Shown: positions 37,330 through 49,397 of the stretch, piece by piece
Layout of the letters: each line of letters begins with the position of its first letter
How positions within the stretch are numbered: position 1 is the stretch's first letter
From: Symsagittifera roscoffensis
Lineage: Eukaryota > Xenacoelomorpha > Acoela > Convolutidae
Direction of reading: 5' to 3'
DNA: 64,000 bases
Assembly (NCBI RefSeq): GCF_963678635.1
Contig: NC_087065.1
Location: 24,325,254 to 24,389,253, forward strand
Translations under genes and position numbers: made by a program
The notes under the pieces: generated by a model
Told to the model about the DNA's origin: nothing
The model's database searches: none
What the model saw: only the letters and a program-made list of their open reading frames with translations

Positions 37330-39809
37330 GGGCCTTTCTAAGCGTACTTCAAATAAATGCCAGAAGTCTCATAAACTTCGAACGTCGAGCCAAACTCTCT
37401 ACTGCTGTTACATCTGGTAATTACAGTATAATCTGCATTTGTGAAACCTGGCTAAATAATCAAATAGAATCCTCTGAATTAATGCTACATGATTACAATA
37501 TCTATAGATCAGACAGAGAGAGTGAATGATACAAACAAACACGGCGGCAGTCTCATTGCTGTAAAGAATACATTCGCATGTGAAAAACCTACTGTAGATC
37601 TGCCTGACAGCTGTGTTTCATGCAAAATTGATATATCCGGCCAGGAGTTGATATTCTGTGTCTTTTATAACCCCCCTAAATCAAGCACCTACAGGTACTT
37701 GTCTGAAGATTTTAACAAAATATTGAATGCCTTTCCAACCTCGTCATCCCTTATCGTTTGTGGTGACATCAACTTCCCAGAAACAAATTGGCCGTCCCTA
37801 ACAAGTGCCAGTGAAGAGGAACAGGAGGTAGTTGATGCCTTTGACACAAAACTCTTCAGACAAACAGTTAACTTCTTTACATGCGGAAAAAACTTGTTGG
37901 ATGTAGCCTTCCATAGAAATTGTCTCGTACATGCTCAAAGGGATGAATTCTTCGATAAACAATATGACTGTTCAGATCATCAATCAATAAACCTCAACGT
38001 CGAAATAGAACACCAAGAAGCCAAACCGGTCATTGACAAATATAGAAGCTTCGGTAAAGCTGACTTCGAAGGTATAAACAACGCTATGGCTGATAAAGTT
38101 TTCAATCCAATATGCTACACAAATATAGATAAAACCTGCCAAGAGCTATGTGATTACTTTGAAAATTTGTTAGAAATCTATGTGCCTTGAAGAACTGCGC
38201 ATCGACAGCAGTTACCATCATGGATAGCCCAAAGCACATCAAACCTCATGAAAAAGCTTAACACCCAAAAAAAAACTACTCATTTCGAAACCAACAAGCT
38301 ACCGCAAACGTCAAGTTGCACTAATGGAAAATGTAGTAATCCAGTCCAGTGAAAATGATCGATTAAACTATCAGAACAAACTTCTGAGTACAAGAAACAC
38401 AGATATCATTTACAAGCACCTGAAAAGTCTCAACAAATCTGCATCACTGCCAAAAATAATGATAAGCGATAACACCACTGTTTCCAGCCTGGAAGAAAAG
38501 GTGAATCTGCTCAACGAATTTTTTCACTCAGTATTCTCGCAAAAAATAAAGTTTAACATTAAAGACGTTGAATTTGACAATCCACAGATCACAAATTTCA
38601 GCATATCTCATACAACTATAACAGAAATCTTGATGACTATTGACGTTACCAAGTCTAGAGGACCCAACGGCCTGCCTCCAATTTTCTTCCAACAAGCAGC
38701 CACCAACATGGCAAATGCCTTGCAGGTAATTTTCAAGAACATCAAGAGATTGAGAAAAATACCTAGTTGCTGGAAGACGGCAGCGATCTCCCCAATATTC
38801 AAAAAAGGAGACAGACGTAATGTGGAAAATTGGCGTCCAATTTCACTACTCAACATAGACAGCAAAATCTTAGAGAAATGCATCTACGGACCTCTCTACT
38901 CGCTTTTTGAACGTGTCCTTTCAAAACATCAACATGGTTTTGTCAAAGGGAAATCAGTGGCCACGATTATGCTATCATTCCTGAGTAAAATTTACAGAGC
39001 ACTAGACGAAAACCCAACAGATGACGTTGTCGCTTATTATACGGACTTCTCAAAAGCTTTTGACAAGGTGCCGCATCTTGAATTGCTGAAAAAGACCGCA
39101 AATATTGGTGTAGGAGGATGCCTGCTGGAAATTCTTTGTGATTATCTAAATGGACGAAAACAATATGTAAAAGTTGAGAAAACTTTTTCAGTGACTCTAG
39201 ATGTGACGAGTGGTGTCCCACAGGGATCCCTCCTGGGCCCACTTCTGTTCTGCAGTTTCATCAATGACCTCCCGGACCGGCTGAAATTCTCTGACCCGTA
39301 CATATACGCTGACGATCTGAAACTTCTGACAGTCAACACAGACCTAATCAAAGTGCAACAGGACTTGAAGTCCAATGATGACTGGGTCAAGGAGAACAAG
39401 ATGGCGCTGGCTCTCGATAAATGCTCACAACTGGTGTTCAGAGGCAGAGCACACGATCTGCAGCTTTCCGGATCAAAATTGGATCAAAATACTCTTTAGC
39501 CTTGATGGACGAACTGATGTGTTTCCACATCTATCACAGTGCCCGCAGACAAATCTCAGAACTAAGGACGTCTTCAAGAGTGCCAAAATCAGAACAGAGA
39601 ATCCGCGAGGGGAATTCACAATACGTACCAGTCGAATTGCAAACAGAATTGACAAACACGTTGATTTCACAAACAAAACTGGACTCAAGAACCGAATCCT
39701 ACAACTGATGTGGAATTTCATGGATGAAAAGTACAACGAAAACAATATTTGCACTTGGCAACTTGCGTGCGATTGCAACCAATGCAGAAATAAGTGGACA
39801 CTCTTCTAA
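37326..39809 (+). pseudogene. LINE-B ORF2 (endonuclease-RT), broken
   Basis: Endonuclease: INARSL and CETWL in the frame after ORF1. A frameshift lies near 37525, after which NKHGGSLIAVKN, CVFYNPPKSST, GDINFPETNWPS and SDHQSINL run to 38190. A stop (38188-38190) and a second shift in the A-run near 38270 precede the RT (38324-39499) with SRGPNGLPPIFF, NWRPISLLN, KHQHGFVKGKS, YTDFSKAFDKV, SGVPQGSLLGPLLF and YADD. Near 39480 the frame jumps to the C-terminal Cys cluster (CTWQLACDCNQC, ending 39809), so roughly 120 residues present in LINE-A are missing. Confidence 0.85.
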
Positions 39810-39875
39810 TAAAAACGGAAAAACGGCAACACCCATCAGCCTTGTGCTGTAAATCCACTACAACAACAACAACAT

Positions 39876-40858
39876 ATAGTATTTGTCTGCCTACTGACGA
39901 GTATGAATACGCGGTTGTGTACTTACAGACCGCACTCGCTATTTTTGCAAGCATAGTATTATATTACGAATCCACTTTTTTTTTACCCAATGCACTAATA
40001 AAAGTGCTCATTTAGTAGAACTTTTGCAGAAGAAAAATTGGCAAATTATTAGTATCTGTTCCATCGGCTTATTTGTGGGTAGTATTTGATCAATTTAAAG
40101 TGACTAAAAGGACGTGAAGCCCGTAATCAGCATGTCGGTTGCCAATCTGGCCTTTAGGAAAAGTCTGAATTTCTCACTGCTTATTTTGCAGTTTCTCTTT
40201 TGCCTTTTTTTGAGTTTTTTTTGCCGTTTTTTGGTTGCGTTTGCGAATTATGCGTTGCCTCTAACGCGTCGCCTCTAATATTTTTTACTGGCTGTTTGGT
40301 TCGTGTGTACACTGTTACATGTTCTTGAGAAAAGTTGAAAAAATGTCTGACTTTTCTTTCGTCATTTTTTAAATGCCTGAGCTCTTCATTTTCGAATTGC
40401 AACTGATGCGCAGTTCCCTGTTGCATTTGTGCACTACAAAACAAGTTAGTAGTACTTTTTTTCCAAAATTTGTAAACAAGCAATTCTTTTCCTTGGGACA
40501 TATCCGTCTAGGAGCCTTCCTAAGTTTTTCAATTTCCGAAAATGATTTATTGTTTCTTTTCCATTTTGCTGTTGAGGAAGAAAATTGTTTTCATGATGTG
40601 TAGCGAATGTTTACACTAGTGACCTTTAGTGAGCGTTAGTGTAATAATACGACTATATATTTTTTCTAGCCTCAGTCGTAAAAATTGGTGCCACTTTTGG
40701 TGGCACCTTTAGGGCTTTTTGATAGCATGTGCTTCGAAATTTTTTTATCTGAATTGGTTGATCTTAATTGGTTGTCCAGCCACTTTTGCTGCATCGTATT
40801 GCCAATTTATTAGCACATGCACCTGCATTATTTTTTTTACTAGTGTTTGCCGATTGTT
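39876..40858. other. Non-coding region before the SINE
   Basis: AT-rich, no supportable gene. It contains a strong hairpin (40687-40707). The word gtttacactagtga (about 40610) also occurs near the second SINE (58579), which suggests both SINEs sit in related repeat DNA. Confidence 0.5.
40687..40707. repeat. 8-bp stem hairpin followed by TTT
   Basis: GGTGCCAC (40687-40694), loop ttttg, GTGGCACC (40700-40707), then TTTagggcttttt. It looks like a small structured RNA end or a repeat border. Not assigned. Confidence 0.6.
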
Positions 40859-41010
40859 GAGCGGTCGTGGCCGAGAGGGTAAGGTGTGAGTCTATAATTC
40901 TCGAGGTCACAGGTTTGAAGCCAATACGAAGCAAAGTTTTACTAATTCGAGGCTTATTTCTGTTTTTTCTTTTTTCACTTTATAAAGTCGCGCTCTCGCT
41001 TGCGTTTGCT
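40859..41010 (+). mobile_element. tRNA-derived SINE, copy 1
   Basis: A polymerase III A box TGGCCGAGAGGGT (40868-40880) and B box GGTTTGAAGCC (40912-40922) give a tRNA-like head with a class II-style D arm (ggccgag). The tail gttttactaattcgagg (40936-40952) and a pyrimidine-rich stretch follow, ending near cgctctcgcttgcg. The same tail occurs after a different tRNA-like head at 58697-58860, so this is a SINE and not a tRNA gene. Confidence 0.65.
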
Positions 41011-42241
41011 AAGCGCACCTTCGCATCTGTGTATCATTTGGAAAGCCTATATTTTTTATTTTAACTATGGTGCAGAACTCCGCTTCGCTTCTGTGTAATA
41101 TATTGTATTCAGGTAAGATAAATTTATAAAATACATATATATTTAAATATTTTCTGTTGTTTATAAGAGCATCTATTCAAAGAAGGCCATCGGATTGTTT
41201 TGGATGTCTAATTCTGCATCCTCAAGTCGCAATGAATTTTCCGGATAGTTCTTGAAGTTTTGTCTTGACATACCGAACTTCGTGTTGAAGAGAACCCACA
41301 AGATCAAACTTTGTCCTTCTTTCACGGGAGATGTTGTAGTAAAACTGCATCAGTGCTATTTTATTTTAAAAATGACTATTACTTTCGAAAGTCGACTTAG
41401 TTTTAAGAATACACAGGGGAAGAAAAAACCTATTGACCAAGTTTTTTTTCGAACTGTGTTAGTCTGATTAAAAAAGGTGTATGGCCTTAAAGATTCATGA
41501 AATTGTAAGAGCTTGAAAATTTTTATAAAAAATTTGATCATTTTTTGATTTTCTTGAGTTTTTTTTATTTTCAGTTTTTAATTTGTCAGTTTTTAATTTT
41601 TTTGTTTGCTGTTTAATTTCGAGAAGTATTTTTTTTGAAAAATTGTATGAGCGTTCATGTTGTGATTATCTATTGTCAAGGACCTTCAAAGTCTTGTGAG
41701 ACAATATTCATAGTATTGATGTCTTTTCATGTTTTCCGTTAGCTATGGCTTTAAAAACTACCCTTAAGTTTTCCAAAAGATTAGTATGAGCTTAGTGTTT
41801 TGAGCTAATTCTTAAAATAAAAACAAATAAATTCATTGATTATATTTCTACTTGTCTGGAATGCGTCAAAAGGAAATGCCAATTTACAAGTTGAGTTTAT
41901 GTACAATAAGTTTAATGAGAATCAGCTTCAAGCTGCTCCATTATCTTCTGCCGTCCTTTTAATTAGTTTTTTGTCAACTTGTATGTTTTGTAGCGGCCTC
42001 TGAAATTTATGGCTTGTCTCAAAATTATCTAATTTTGCTCTGTTATGTCAATAAAAACAGCTTTCATTGCTCGTTGCGAGTCTTTTGCTCGTAACCGTTT
42101 CGTTCATGTGATAATTTGATTGTTCAATTGTCGATGTAGGTCGACGATTAAAAGTTCACGACTTTTTGGGGGTCTTTGTAGTCATTGCGTATGAATCATG
42201 AATTACTTCAAGATCCTAAAGTAAACTCGCTTTGATGAGGT
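41011..42241. other. Non-coding AT-rich region
   Basis: No gene or repeat that I can support. It runs up to the 3' end of the FGF-like gene on the minus strand. Poly(A)-signal-like words for that gene are not distinctive here. Confidence 0.4.
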
Positions 42242-43799
42242 TCATTGGAACTCCTGGAAGTGTCCAAGAGGTTCTCGAGCTTTGATAAATTTCAGTTCTC
42301 TTGTCACCATCGCTTTCCAATCTACGTCACTGGAGTCGAAAAGGGACGCTTTGATCCAGTCTTGTTTCGTTAGTGTCACTCGTGTAGATTTCAGTGCAGT
42401 ACCTTTAATAGGATCCAGGGTCTTAGCCAAAGTGAGTTCAAGGTCTGGGCTCTGGTCCAGTCTTTGTTTAAGCAGTGTGGATAGTTTGAGGTCGGTGGTG
42501 TAAAGTTCGAATGCGAGGTCTGTGACCATGGCTTTGAGAGGTAAGGGTGCTGATAGAATGTCCATTTGACCAGAGGTGGTTGCGCTCTCAGGGATAAATT
42601 GGTTTGGCTCGATTCTGAAAACAAAGAAAACATGATTATTTCGATGATCTATATTGAACAAAAATCAATTTAAGATGTGAGCTACCATTTCGTAAAACTT
42701 TGAGGCATCTGTGGCAATTTTAGTCATTGTTAAGATGACAGTGAAAGACAAAAGATGTTTTTTCCAAGTGTGCCGATTTTAATGACCAGTTATTGAAATT
42801 TTATGTTCAATTTTTCCGAGACTGAGTTTTTCAGTTAAGTTTTTTTTTGTGATAATTTTAGTTGGTGGTATCTGGTTACCTGCTGACGACCAGTTTGGTC
42901 CATCTCTTGTAGTTGTAGAAAGTGACTCCCTTCTGGTTGACCACTTTGTGCATCAGACAGCCACGCTTCAATTTACTCTGCAATCAAAACAAAAACACCT
43001 GTCAAGTTTTTTTTATAAGTTACAGTAGAACGATTTACTGGTCACCAAGGTTTAGTTTATAATACTTGCAAGTTTAATTAGTTCTTTGTTTAAATACTAT
43101 TTTTCTATTTTTTTTTTCATTTCTTTCGTGGAAACCTGGAAAATGGCTTTCAGTAATGTTAAGTTCTTTGTAAATGGGTGAAATACATAAGGTGAAGATG
43201 TTTTGTATCGAAATATTTACCAAGTAGACTGATCCTTTCTTATTCTGGCAGATGTATCTGTTAGTCCTGTACATGGAGCGGATAATCCACGCGTCACTGG
43301 GATAGGACTCATCAACGCCACTTGCGGGAGTCATCTCAAATAGCGCTGAAACCAAAAAAAAAATAGAAAAATAAATATATACTTTTTACGGTTTTTTTTG
43401 TAGTTTGTAAGATTTTTTTTTGTAGTTTGATGCTTGTTTCCAGTTGTGTTCAACATAATATTGTTAGTCTGTAAAAGGTAAATGCAACATACATCTTATT
43501 GATTGGCTCTGGTCCGATAAAACTATTTTGTTGCTGCCTTCTCTGATAGTAACGAATAATCCAGTATCCACATCGTGCATTTGAACAATTTGGTCAAGTC
43601 CTATCACTCGATATGAATCTTCAGTCGGGTATTTACTCTCCTTTGTCGCTTTGTTCTGTACGTTCATTTGTTTTGGCATTTCATCGCTGTCTCGTTTCAG
43701 GGCTGGGGCTCTGATGGTGAATGCATTTGATACTGTGAAGAGGTATAAGTGAAGTATTTCTACGATTATGATTCGGAATATGATTGAATTTGAAGTCAT
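42242..43799 (-). CDS. FGF-like secreted growth factor
   Basis: Four exons on the minus strand: 43799-43493, 43345-43221, 42977-42880 and 42614-42242, with GT donors (GTATGT, GTAAAT, GTAACC) and cag acceptors in compatible phases, giving 300 residues. The N-terminus is a signal peptide (IIFRIIIVEILHLYLFTVSNA). The beta-trefoil core shows VQMHDVDTGLFVTI, then SMYRTNRYICQNKKGSVYLV, RGCLMHKV and TFYNYKRWTKLVVSR. This is the FGF pattern of YICxNKKG, a following Cys, and Y-x-Y...W before the last strands; FGF8/17/18 is the closest subfamily I can suggest. About 105 residues beyond the trefoil (after IEPNQF) match nothing I know. It would act extracellularly on FGF receptors. Start and introns are inferred. 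Confidence 0.75.
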
Positions 43800-46421
43800 T
43801 TGGTGTGAGTTTGGACAATTTTCCCTCAGTCTTACTGACGACTGGAAATGATTGGATTCTTTATGGTTTAATTGGGCTTTTTGGCGACTGTCTGGCAGAA
43901 GTGTAGTTTGTGTTTATAATAGATTCTGGACAAGGTTGGGTGATTGATCCAGATCTTACGACGCTTCATTTGCGCTCACCTGTCCTGACTTTGCAATCAA
44001 TGGCTGCAATTATACAATTTGAGGGTAAACTAGATATGAATTGTAAAGATGCTCCAGTGCATAGTACGATATAAATGAGTGGTACAATGGTAATTAGCTA
44101 GGTATACGCTTTTGGATGTAATTGCTTTTTGGCTCCAACTTGAATTTAATTATGGGCGTTGAATGATAGATTCCAAAACTATGTTTCGCCTCACCTGTCG
44201 TTGTTTTCGCGAATCATCTTCAAACTTTTGCAAGCATGTCTAAACGAATCAAGTAAATATGTCTTTTGATGTCTTGGATAATCCAATATGATTGTTTTTA
44301 CTATGACCATGTTAAATTGATCAATCGGTTAAATAATAAACTAGATTTGTTACTAATTCGTGCTAAATCAACAACCAAATAGTTAGCAGCTCTAATACAG
44401 GTCGACAAAAATAATCAACTTGTCAGGTAAAATATGTGTAAAAACCTTGTGCCTGAAACTCCAAAGAGATGTTAACCGCGAGGTCGATCAAACATCGAAC
44501 CCCGATTTGAGTTGAATTCGAGTTTGATTCAAACTATGATGGGATTAACTTGAATGAAACTTCTTGATCGTATCGAAATGTCAGATATCACAAGGGGTTG
44601 TCTCAATACTTCAGTGAAATAATCTTCTCGACGAGCAAGATGAAAATTTTCTGTCTAAATGGAGCTTAAGTAAAGTGCAAAACTGTCACTAACGCGTCGA
44701 ATTACCGTTAGTTTTAGTATGAGTTTGATTATAAAACTATGAACAGATTCTCCAATGACAAAGGGTCAAGCGAAGAAAAAATGGTTAATAAAGTTCAAGT
44801 TAATTGGTAAATGATCTAGGGTGAAAATTGTAATCTTCAGATCTGTAAACTTTCAAATATTCAAGTGTACAAAAGTATCTGTGAAGTCCTGTCTAAAAAT
44901 TTGACCGAATTAAATAAAGCTTAATAGTTGTTGACAAAGTAATCGCGGAAGGATTCAAATTTATGAAAGTGAATTATTTAAAGAGATTTCGATGTTTTTT
45001 GATGATGCTTTTATATATTAATTCCATGTTCTCTCTGCAAGCTGACAAGATGATAAAAGAATTTTTTTGCAATTGAGTAGAAAAAATTTTGTTACTCATT
45101 TTTTGATGTAAATGTGAGGAAAAGAAATCTTTGCGTAATATCCCCTTTAAAGGAAACACGTGTTTCCTAGGCTCACTAAATTGGGAAGTGGCTAAACAAA
45201 TTTACTCCCAACACTTTTGACTGTTCTCTTATTGAGCAACAATTGCAATTTATTCAATTTAAGCAGTTTAGAATGATCGTATTTGAGTTTGAAAAAAAAC
45301 TACTTAAACTGAAAAAGAATGGAAATTTTTATCGTGCTGTTTGAAAAGAAATGCCAACGTCCTTTGGAGCAAGTAAATAGAACAGAACCATTAGGCGGAG
45401 TTTTTTTCTTTGGATGGCGACTTTTCCGATTAATGTTAATTGATTTCGTCTGTGTAACGGTTTTGTAACAGTAAGCAATCGGATAGCTGATTTATTCCCC
45501 AGAGGTAGTGCGTGTGTGTGGGTACGAAATATGAAAAGAATGCAAATTAGGTAATTGATTGCCCCCAGACCGGAATGATTCACATTTGATAATTCGCCCA
45601 CAAGACGAGATCAAATAAAAGGGATTTAAAATACAGATGCTAGTCGGAGTTCTGACGTCCGTTCAACCAAATAAACAAAAAAGGCTTTGGTCTGACTTTG
45701 CACTAGGATGAAAATTTGTTAGTGATTTGTTGATGGTGTAGATTTGTCTATATAGCTCTCGTGAAATGTGTAAATATCTTTTTATACAGCATGTACTAAG
45801 CCCACCTAGTGATAGGCGTTCAGAAGTGACATTGTCGGCTGCTGCGAATTGTCACACCAATGACATTGTTTTCTTGTAGTTTTTTTTGTATAAGTTCTTT
45901 CAGAAAAGCTTACCGAACGTGTTTTTTTTTGTATTGTGAACTAAGTAACCGAAATTTTTGGCTTCCAACTGTGAAAATATTGCATGTGAGGAATACCGCT
46001 GTGTAAACTCCTCTTTCAAGTTGTCACCACTGAATTGTTTACGTCTGAAATTTTTCGATATCGTTCTTTTGAACATGACATAAAAACGTGTTATGATGAA
46101 GTCATTTTTCTGAAACATGTTAAATTAATAGTAAAATAGTAATAGTTAAAGTAAAATCCGCGCAAAATAAGAAACCTGAGATCGATGTCTGTTGTTGTTT
46201 ATAGCTGCATTTGCAGATGTTGGTCCGAAGTTGAGTCATGGTGTGAGTGAGGCATGGCGTGGATACTGCTGCATACAGGCAGACATTCGTACTTGGGTAT
46301 CCAAGATCAATGTCTGATATGTTCTAGTCTAAAATCGATGTTTCAATTTTCTGTCTTCATTCAGTTTGTGAGGCGGTACTACATCTTCTGGTTTTCAGAT
46401 TTGTGATCGCTTATATTGACT
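43800..46421. other. Intergenic region between two divergent genes
   Basis: 2.6 kb between the FGF-like gene (minus) and the unknown gene (plus), so it probably holds both promoters. No convincing ORF. A perfect 18-bp palindrome with a central CACGTG lies at 45151-45168. Confidence 0.55.
45151..45168. promoter_or_regulatory. 18-bp palindrome with CACGTG E-box
   Basis: AGGAAACACGTGTTTCCT is a perfect inverted repeat centred on a CACGTG E-box, 1.35 kb upstream of the FGF-like start and 1.25 kb upstream of the divergent gene. It could bind a bHLH dimer. Context only. Confidence 0.4.
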
Positions 46422-47823
46422 ATGTCTTCCTCTCGTCAAGTTGGAGCTGCAGCCTCAAACTCAAAAGGGTCGCCAGCTGCCAAATCTTCTGCCCCCGCCC
46501 ACTACCCGCTTTTTACCCCTAGTGGAATGCTTGCCCGACTCAGCGAAAGAGTCGAAAGAACTGTTGCCTCTCTTGACAAACAGGCTTCGTCTGGGAATGT
46601 TTTAAGCTCTGCTTTTTACTCAATTGTTTTGGGACTGCCTTTGAAAATGTGCAGATTTGTTTTATTTGGACTGGGAAGCGCTTTAGGAGTGAAGCAGCGA
46701 GCTATTGTGAACGTGCAGCGCAAGTATAAAACCCGACGATCAGCGGGACGAAAGTCGAAGAATGGAGATAAAACATTGGAAGGCGATGACTTGAACGTAA
46801 CGCCCGAAGATGGAGTCAAATTTGACTTCGGAAACTCGCCCAATGCGGCTAGACAGTTGAGCGGAATTTCGCCTAGTAAGCGGCCGATGCTGTCTTCCCA
46901 GAGTGATGCTGATTATGACGATGAGAGTTCATGTGAAGAGGATTCGGAACAAGACGAGATAGTAAGTGGCAAAGGATGTCTACAATTTTTTAGAAGAGAA
47001 CGTGATTTGCAAAGTTTCTGTTTAACCGACATGTTTGGTAGTGGGCTTAGGTGGGGATATGGGCGCTCCCCTCTTAGTAGGTCGAAATACTTGCCTACCA
47101 AAGGTCTCCCATATGAAACTCTTTTTCATTAGTGCCCTTTTGGTACTATTTTGGGGCTACCAACCCTGAATTTTTTTCTACAGACGCGTTTGGCGCAAAT
47201 ACCTGATGGTTTTAAAAGGGAAAAACACGCCACGGAAAAATGCGATTTTTTGTCAAAACTTATACGAATTTTTTTCTTCACATCCTTCATTTTTCGATCC
47301 CTGCCGGTGTTCGCCGATTTTTCGAAGATAGAATCTATGTTCAATTTGGTTTCCGTTCATGTAGATTGACCATGTGAATCTCTTGAACCAAAGTGATGAA
47401 TGCTACAAGTCGGAGGATGACTCGGACTTTGTTCCTCCATCTGAGTCTGAAGAGAAACTTGATATAGACGAAGATATCGAAGTTAACTCCTCTTGCGAGT
47501 CGGAACCTCCTTGTGAACAAGTGCCTCAACAGTCGCCATGTTTGACTGATCACTCAGTAGTGGAATTGACTTTTGACGAGAAGGATTCGGACGCATCGTT
47601 GCGAGTCGCTGAGTTGAGAGAGAACCACGAGGTTACAGGCATGACGAAAAACAATCATCAAGAGTCCTCTGGTAAAGTTGAACAAGAGAGTTTGGATGGT
47701 GAAATGCCTTTGAAGTCGACCGAAAACATTGGTGATGTTGATTTGAATGCTAATGATCTCGCAAAGCATAAAATTCCTGAAGTCGAACAATTGGATCAAG
47801 AAAATGCGCCGCAACATGCTTGA
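46422..47823 (+). CDS. Unknown two-exon acidic protein
   Basis: Exon 1 is 46422-46961 (180 codons), followed by a GTAAGT donor. Exon 2 is 47365-47823, after a ttcatgtag acceptor; both ends are phase 0, giving 332 residues. The first 60 residues are Ser/Ala-rich. Residues about 60-90 (LSSAFYSIVLGLPLKMCRFV and on to GLGSALG) are hydrophobic and could be a membrane hairpin or an amphipathic anchor. A basic patch (QRKYKTRRSAGRKSKNG) follows, and the rest is Ser/Asp/Glu-rich with SDADYDDESSCEEDSEQDE. I do not recognise a family. The compatible splice phase and matching acidic composition across the intron support a real gene. Confidence 0.6.
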
Positions 47824-48282
47824 AAGTTGTTTGTCGTGTAATTGAAACGTGACGTACGGTTTAGTGAGTTTTGATTGAATTTGCTTAATGTAGTAAAAAG
47901 GTTGAACATGTGCTTTTTTTAATTACTAAGTGCAATTGATGTTGATAGTAGTAAATCTGTAATTACCCATTCCAAAATTTGATGCGCCAAAGTGATATGG
48001 TTGACTTGAACTTGAATTTGAATTTTACTTTTGATTCAAACATTTCAGGGTTTAAGTAGAATTTTGGCAGTTTTATCAGGCAATTATAAAAAAGATTGAA
48101 TGAAGGGTTATTGAACAATAACAAATTAAAGTGTTATTGAACGTAGTGAATTTTCTTAGAAGTGGATCACGTGCACTTCCTGATATAACGAGAGAGGTAA
48201 ATTATCAATTGGCAGAAACTTCTAGTAATTTAGGTTTTTGGATGCAAAAATCCAGGTTAAGACTTTTCTTTGCCACTTTTCT
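47824..48282. other. Non-coding, 3' flank of unknown gene
   Basis: AT-rich sequence between the unknown gene and the LINE-C relic. It likely contains the 3' UTR; no strong feature otherwise. Confidence 0.4.
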
Positions 48283-49397
48283 TCTATTTTAGGTCTCCTT
48301 TATTTGACTTCCATAGCTCTGAACCGTAGCTGATAATTGGTAACACGTAGCAGATGCAAGCACATTTCCGGATGACCAAAGTGGTCCTGGCTAGGTTTCG
48401 TTTAAGTGTAAGTGCATGGTTAATTTTTTCGGCTCTTCTTTGCATCAGCAGTCCATGATAAGTTTTCAGAAACTAGGACTCCTAGGTCTTTCATTACTTG
48501 AGCTCTTTCGAACATGTATTTGGGAAGTGACACGATCGAGTAGCCTTTGATGGCTTTAAGTTTACTTTTTGTTAGATTTTTTTGACATGAAATTATCTCG
48601 TCAATGTTCAGTTTAATGGGGTTGTCGCAAATGATTTTAAAATCGTCCGCACAGCCAAAGTTTGGTGACATGATGTTGTCCGTTAAGTCGTTCATGTGTA
48701 CCAGGAACAAGATGGGCACCAGCAGTGATCCCTGTGGTTATCCACTGAACACAGATAGTTTTTTGATTGATTCTGACCGTTTTCTTCCGGTGTTCTCGGT
48801 AACTCTGTATTAAATTGAGACAGTTGCGCCCAATGCCAAAATTTGAATTTTTCTAGAAGTAGTTGATGTGATAATTTGTCGAAGGGTTCCTGGAAATTGA
48901 CATACAAAGCGGTCAGATTTGAGCAATATGGTGAATTAAGTTCAGTAAAAATATGATGTAGATGTTCGATAAGGTTAGAGGTCGTTGATCTTTTTGATCT
49001 GAATCCCTGTTGGTGTGGGGAAAGCCTTGGAGAATTGAATGCGATATTTTATTGTTGATAAGTTTTTCTAACTGCTGAGAGATCGCACACAATAGACTGT
49101 TTGGTCTGACGTTAGAATTTTTTTGCTTCTCACCTTCCTTAACAAGTGGCACTAGAACACCAATTCTCCATTTAAGTAGAAAAACAGTTTTGTTTGCGAT
49201 TAGAATGAAAATCACGAGATTAGGTATCGATTCGGCAAGCTTTTTAGACGAGCGTTGCTGATGTCAAGTCCTTTAGCGTGGTTTATACTTAGATTAAGAT
49301 TTGCCGTTTTTGTTTTTTGAAGAGGGAATTGAATACATCTCAACTTTGGTTCCATATGGTGGTTCATCTGTGCAGTAGTTTTTTGAGAAGACAGATC
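48283..49397 (-). mobile_element. LINE-C relic, RT part (LINE-A/B family)
   Basis: The minus strand reads, right to left, INHAKGLDISNARLKSL (about 49260), LIANKTVFLLKWRIGVLVPL (about 49190), the motif A remnant NFQEPFDKLSHQLLLEK (about 48890), FLVHMNDLTDNIMSPNFGC and ADDFKI (about 48650), QVMKDLGVLVSENLSW (about 48490), and finally PIISYGSELWKSNKGDLK near 48300. Each block matches LINE-A ORF2, but stops and shifts are frequent and the C-terminal part is missing. It is separated from its upstream part (53009 onward) by LINE-D. Confidence 0.8.
49384..49397. repeat. 14-bp target site duplication (left of LINE-D)
   Basis: tgagaagacagatc here is repeated exactly at 53009-53022. The two copies bracket LINE-D, and joining across them restores the LINE-C frame (NYFRSVFS...). 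Confidence 0.9.

Larger units (their letters stand above)
35490..39875 (+). mobile_element. LINE-B, decayed relative of LINE-A
   Basis: Same plan as LINE-A: a conserved 5' block (gattaaatagtttcag at 35491 and the GCCGTGGTTGCC word near 35530), ORF0, a hairpin-module spacer, PHD-finger ORF1, TGA CTAG and ORF2, ending in an acaacaacaacaac run (about 39861-39875). ORF0 and ORF1 are intact; ORF2 has two frameshifts, one in-frame stop and an internal deletion. It is clearly diverged from LINE-A, so the shared features reflect selection and not recent copying. Confidence 0.85.

Noticed and set aside
39794-40015. 73-codon frame after LINE-B
   Set aside because: Overlaps the LINE 3' UTR and its simple-repeat end (TTTTT run of residues); no coding signal.
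40859-40930. Functional tRNA gene
   Set aside because: A and B boxes are good, but the sequence continues into a tail shared with a second, different tRNA-like copy, and the acceptor stem does not pair well; it is a SINE head.
45329-45601. Minus-strand 90-codon frame
   Set aside because: No homology I recognise and low-complexity surroundings; length is expected by chance.
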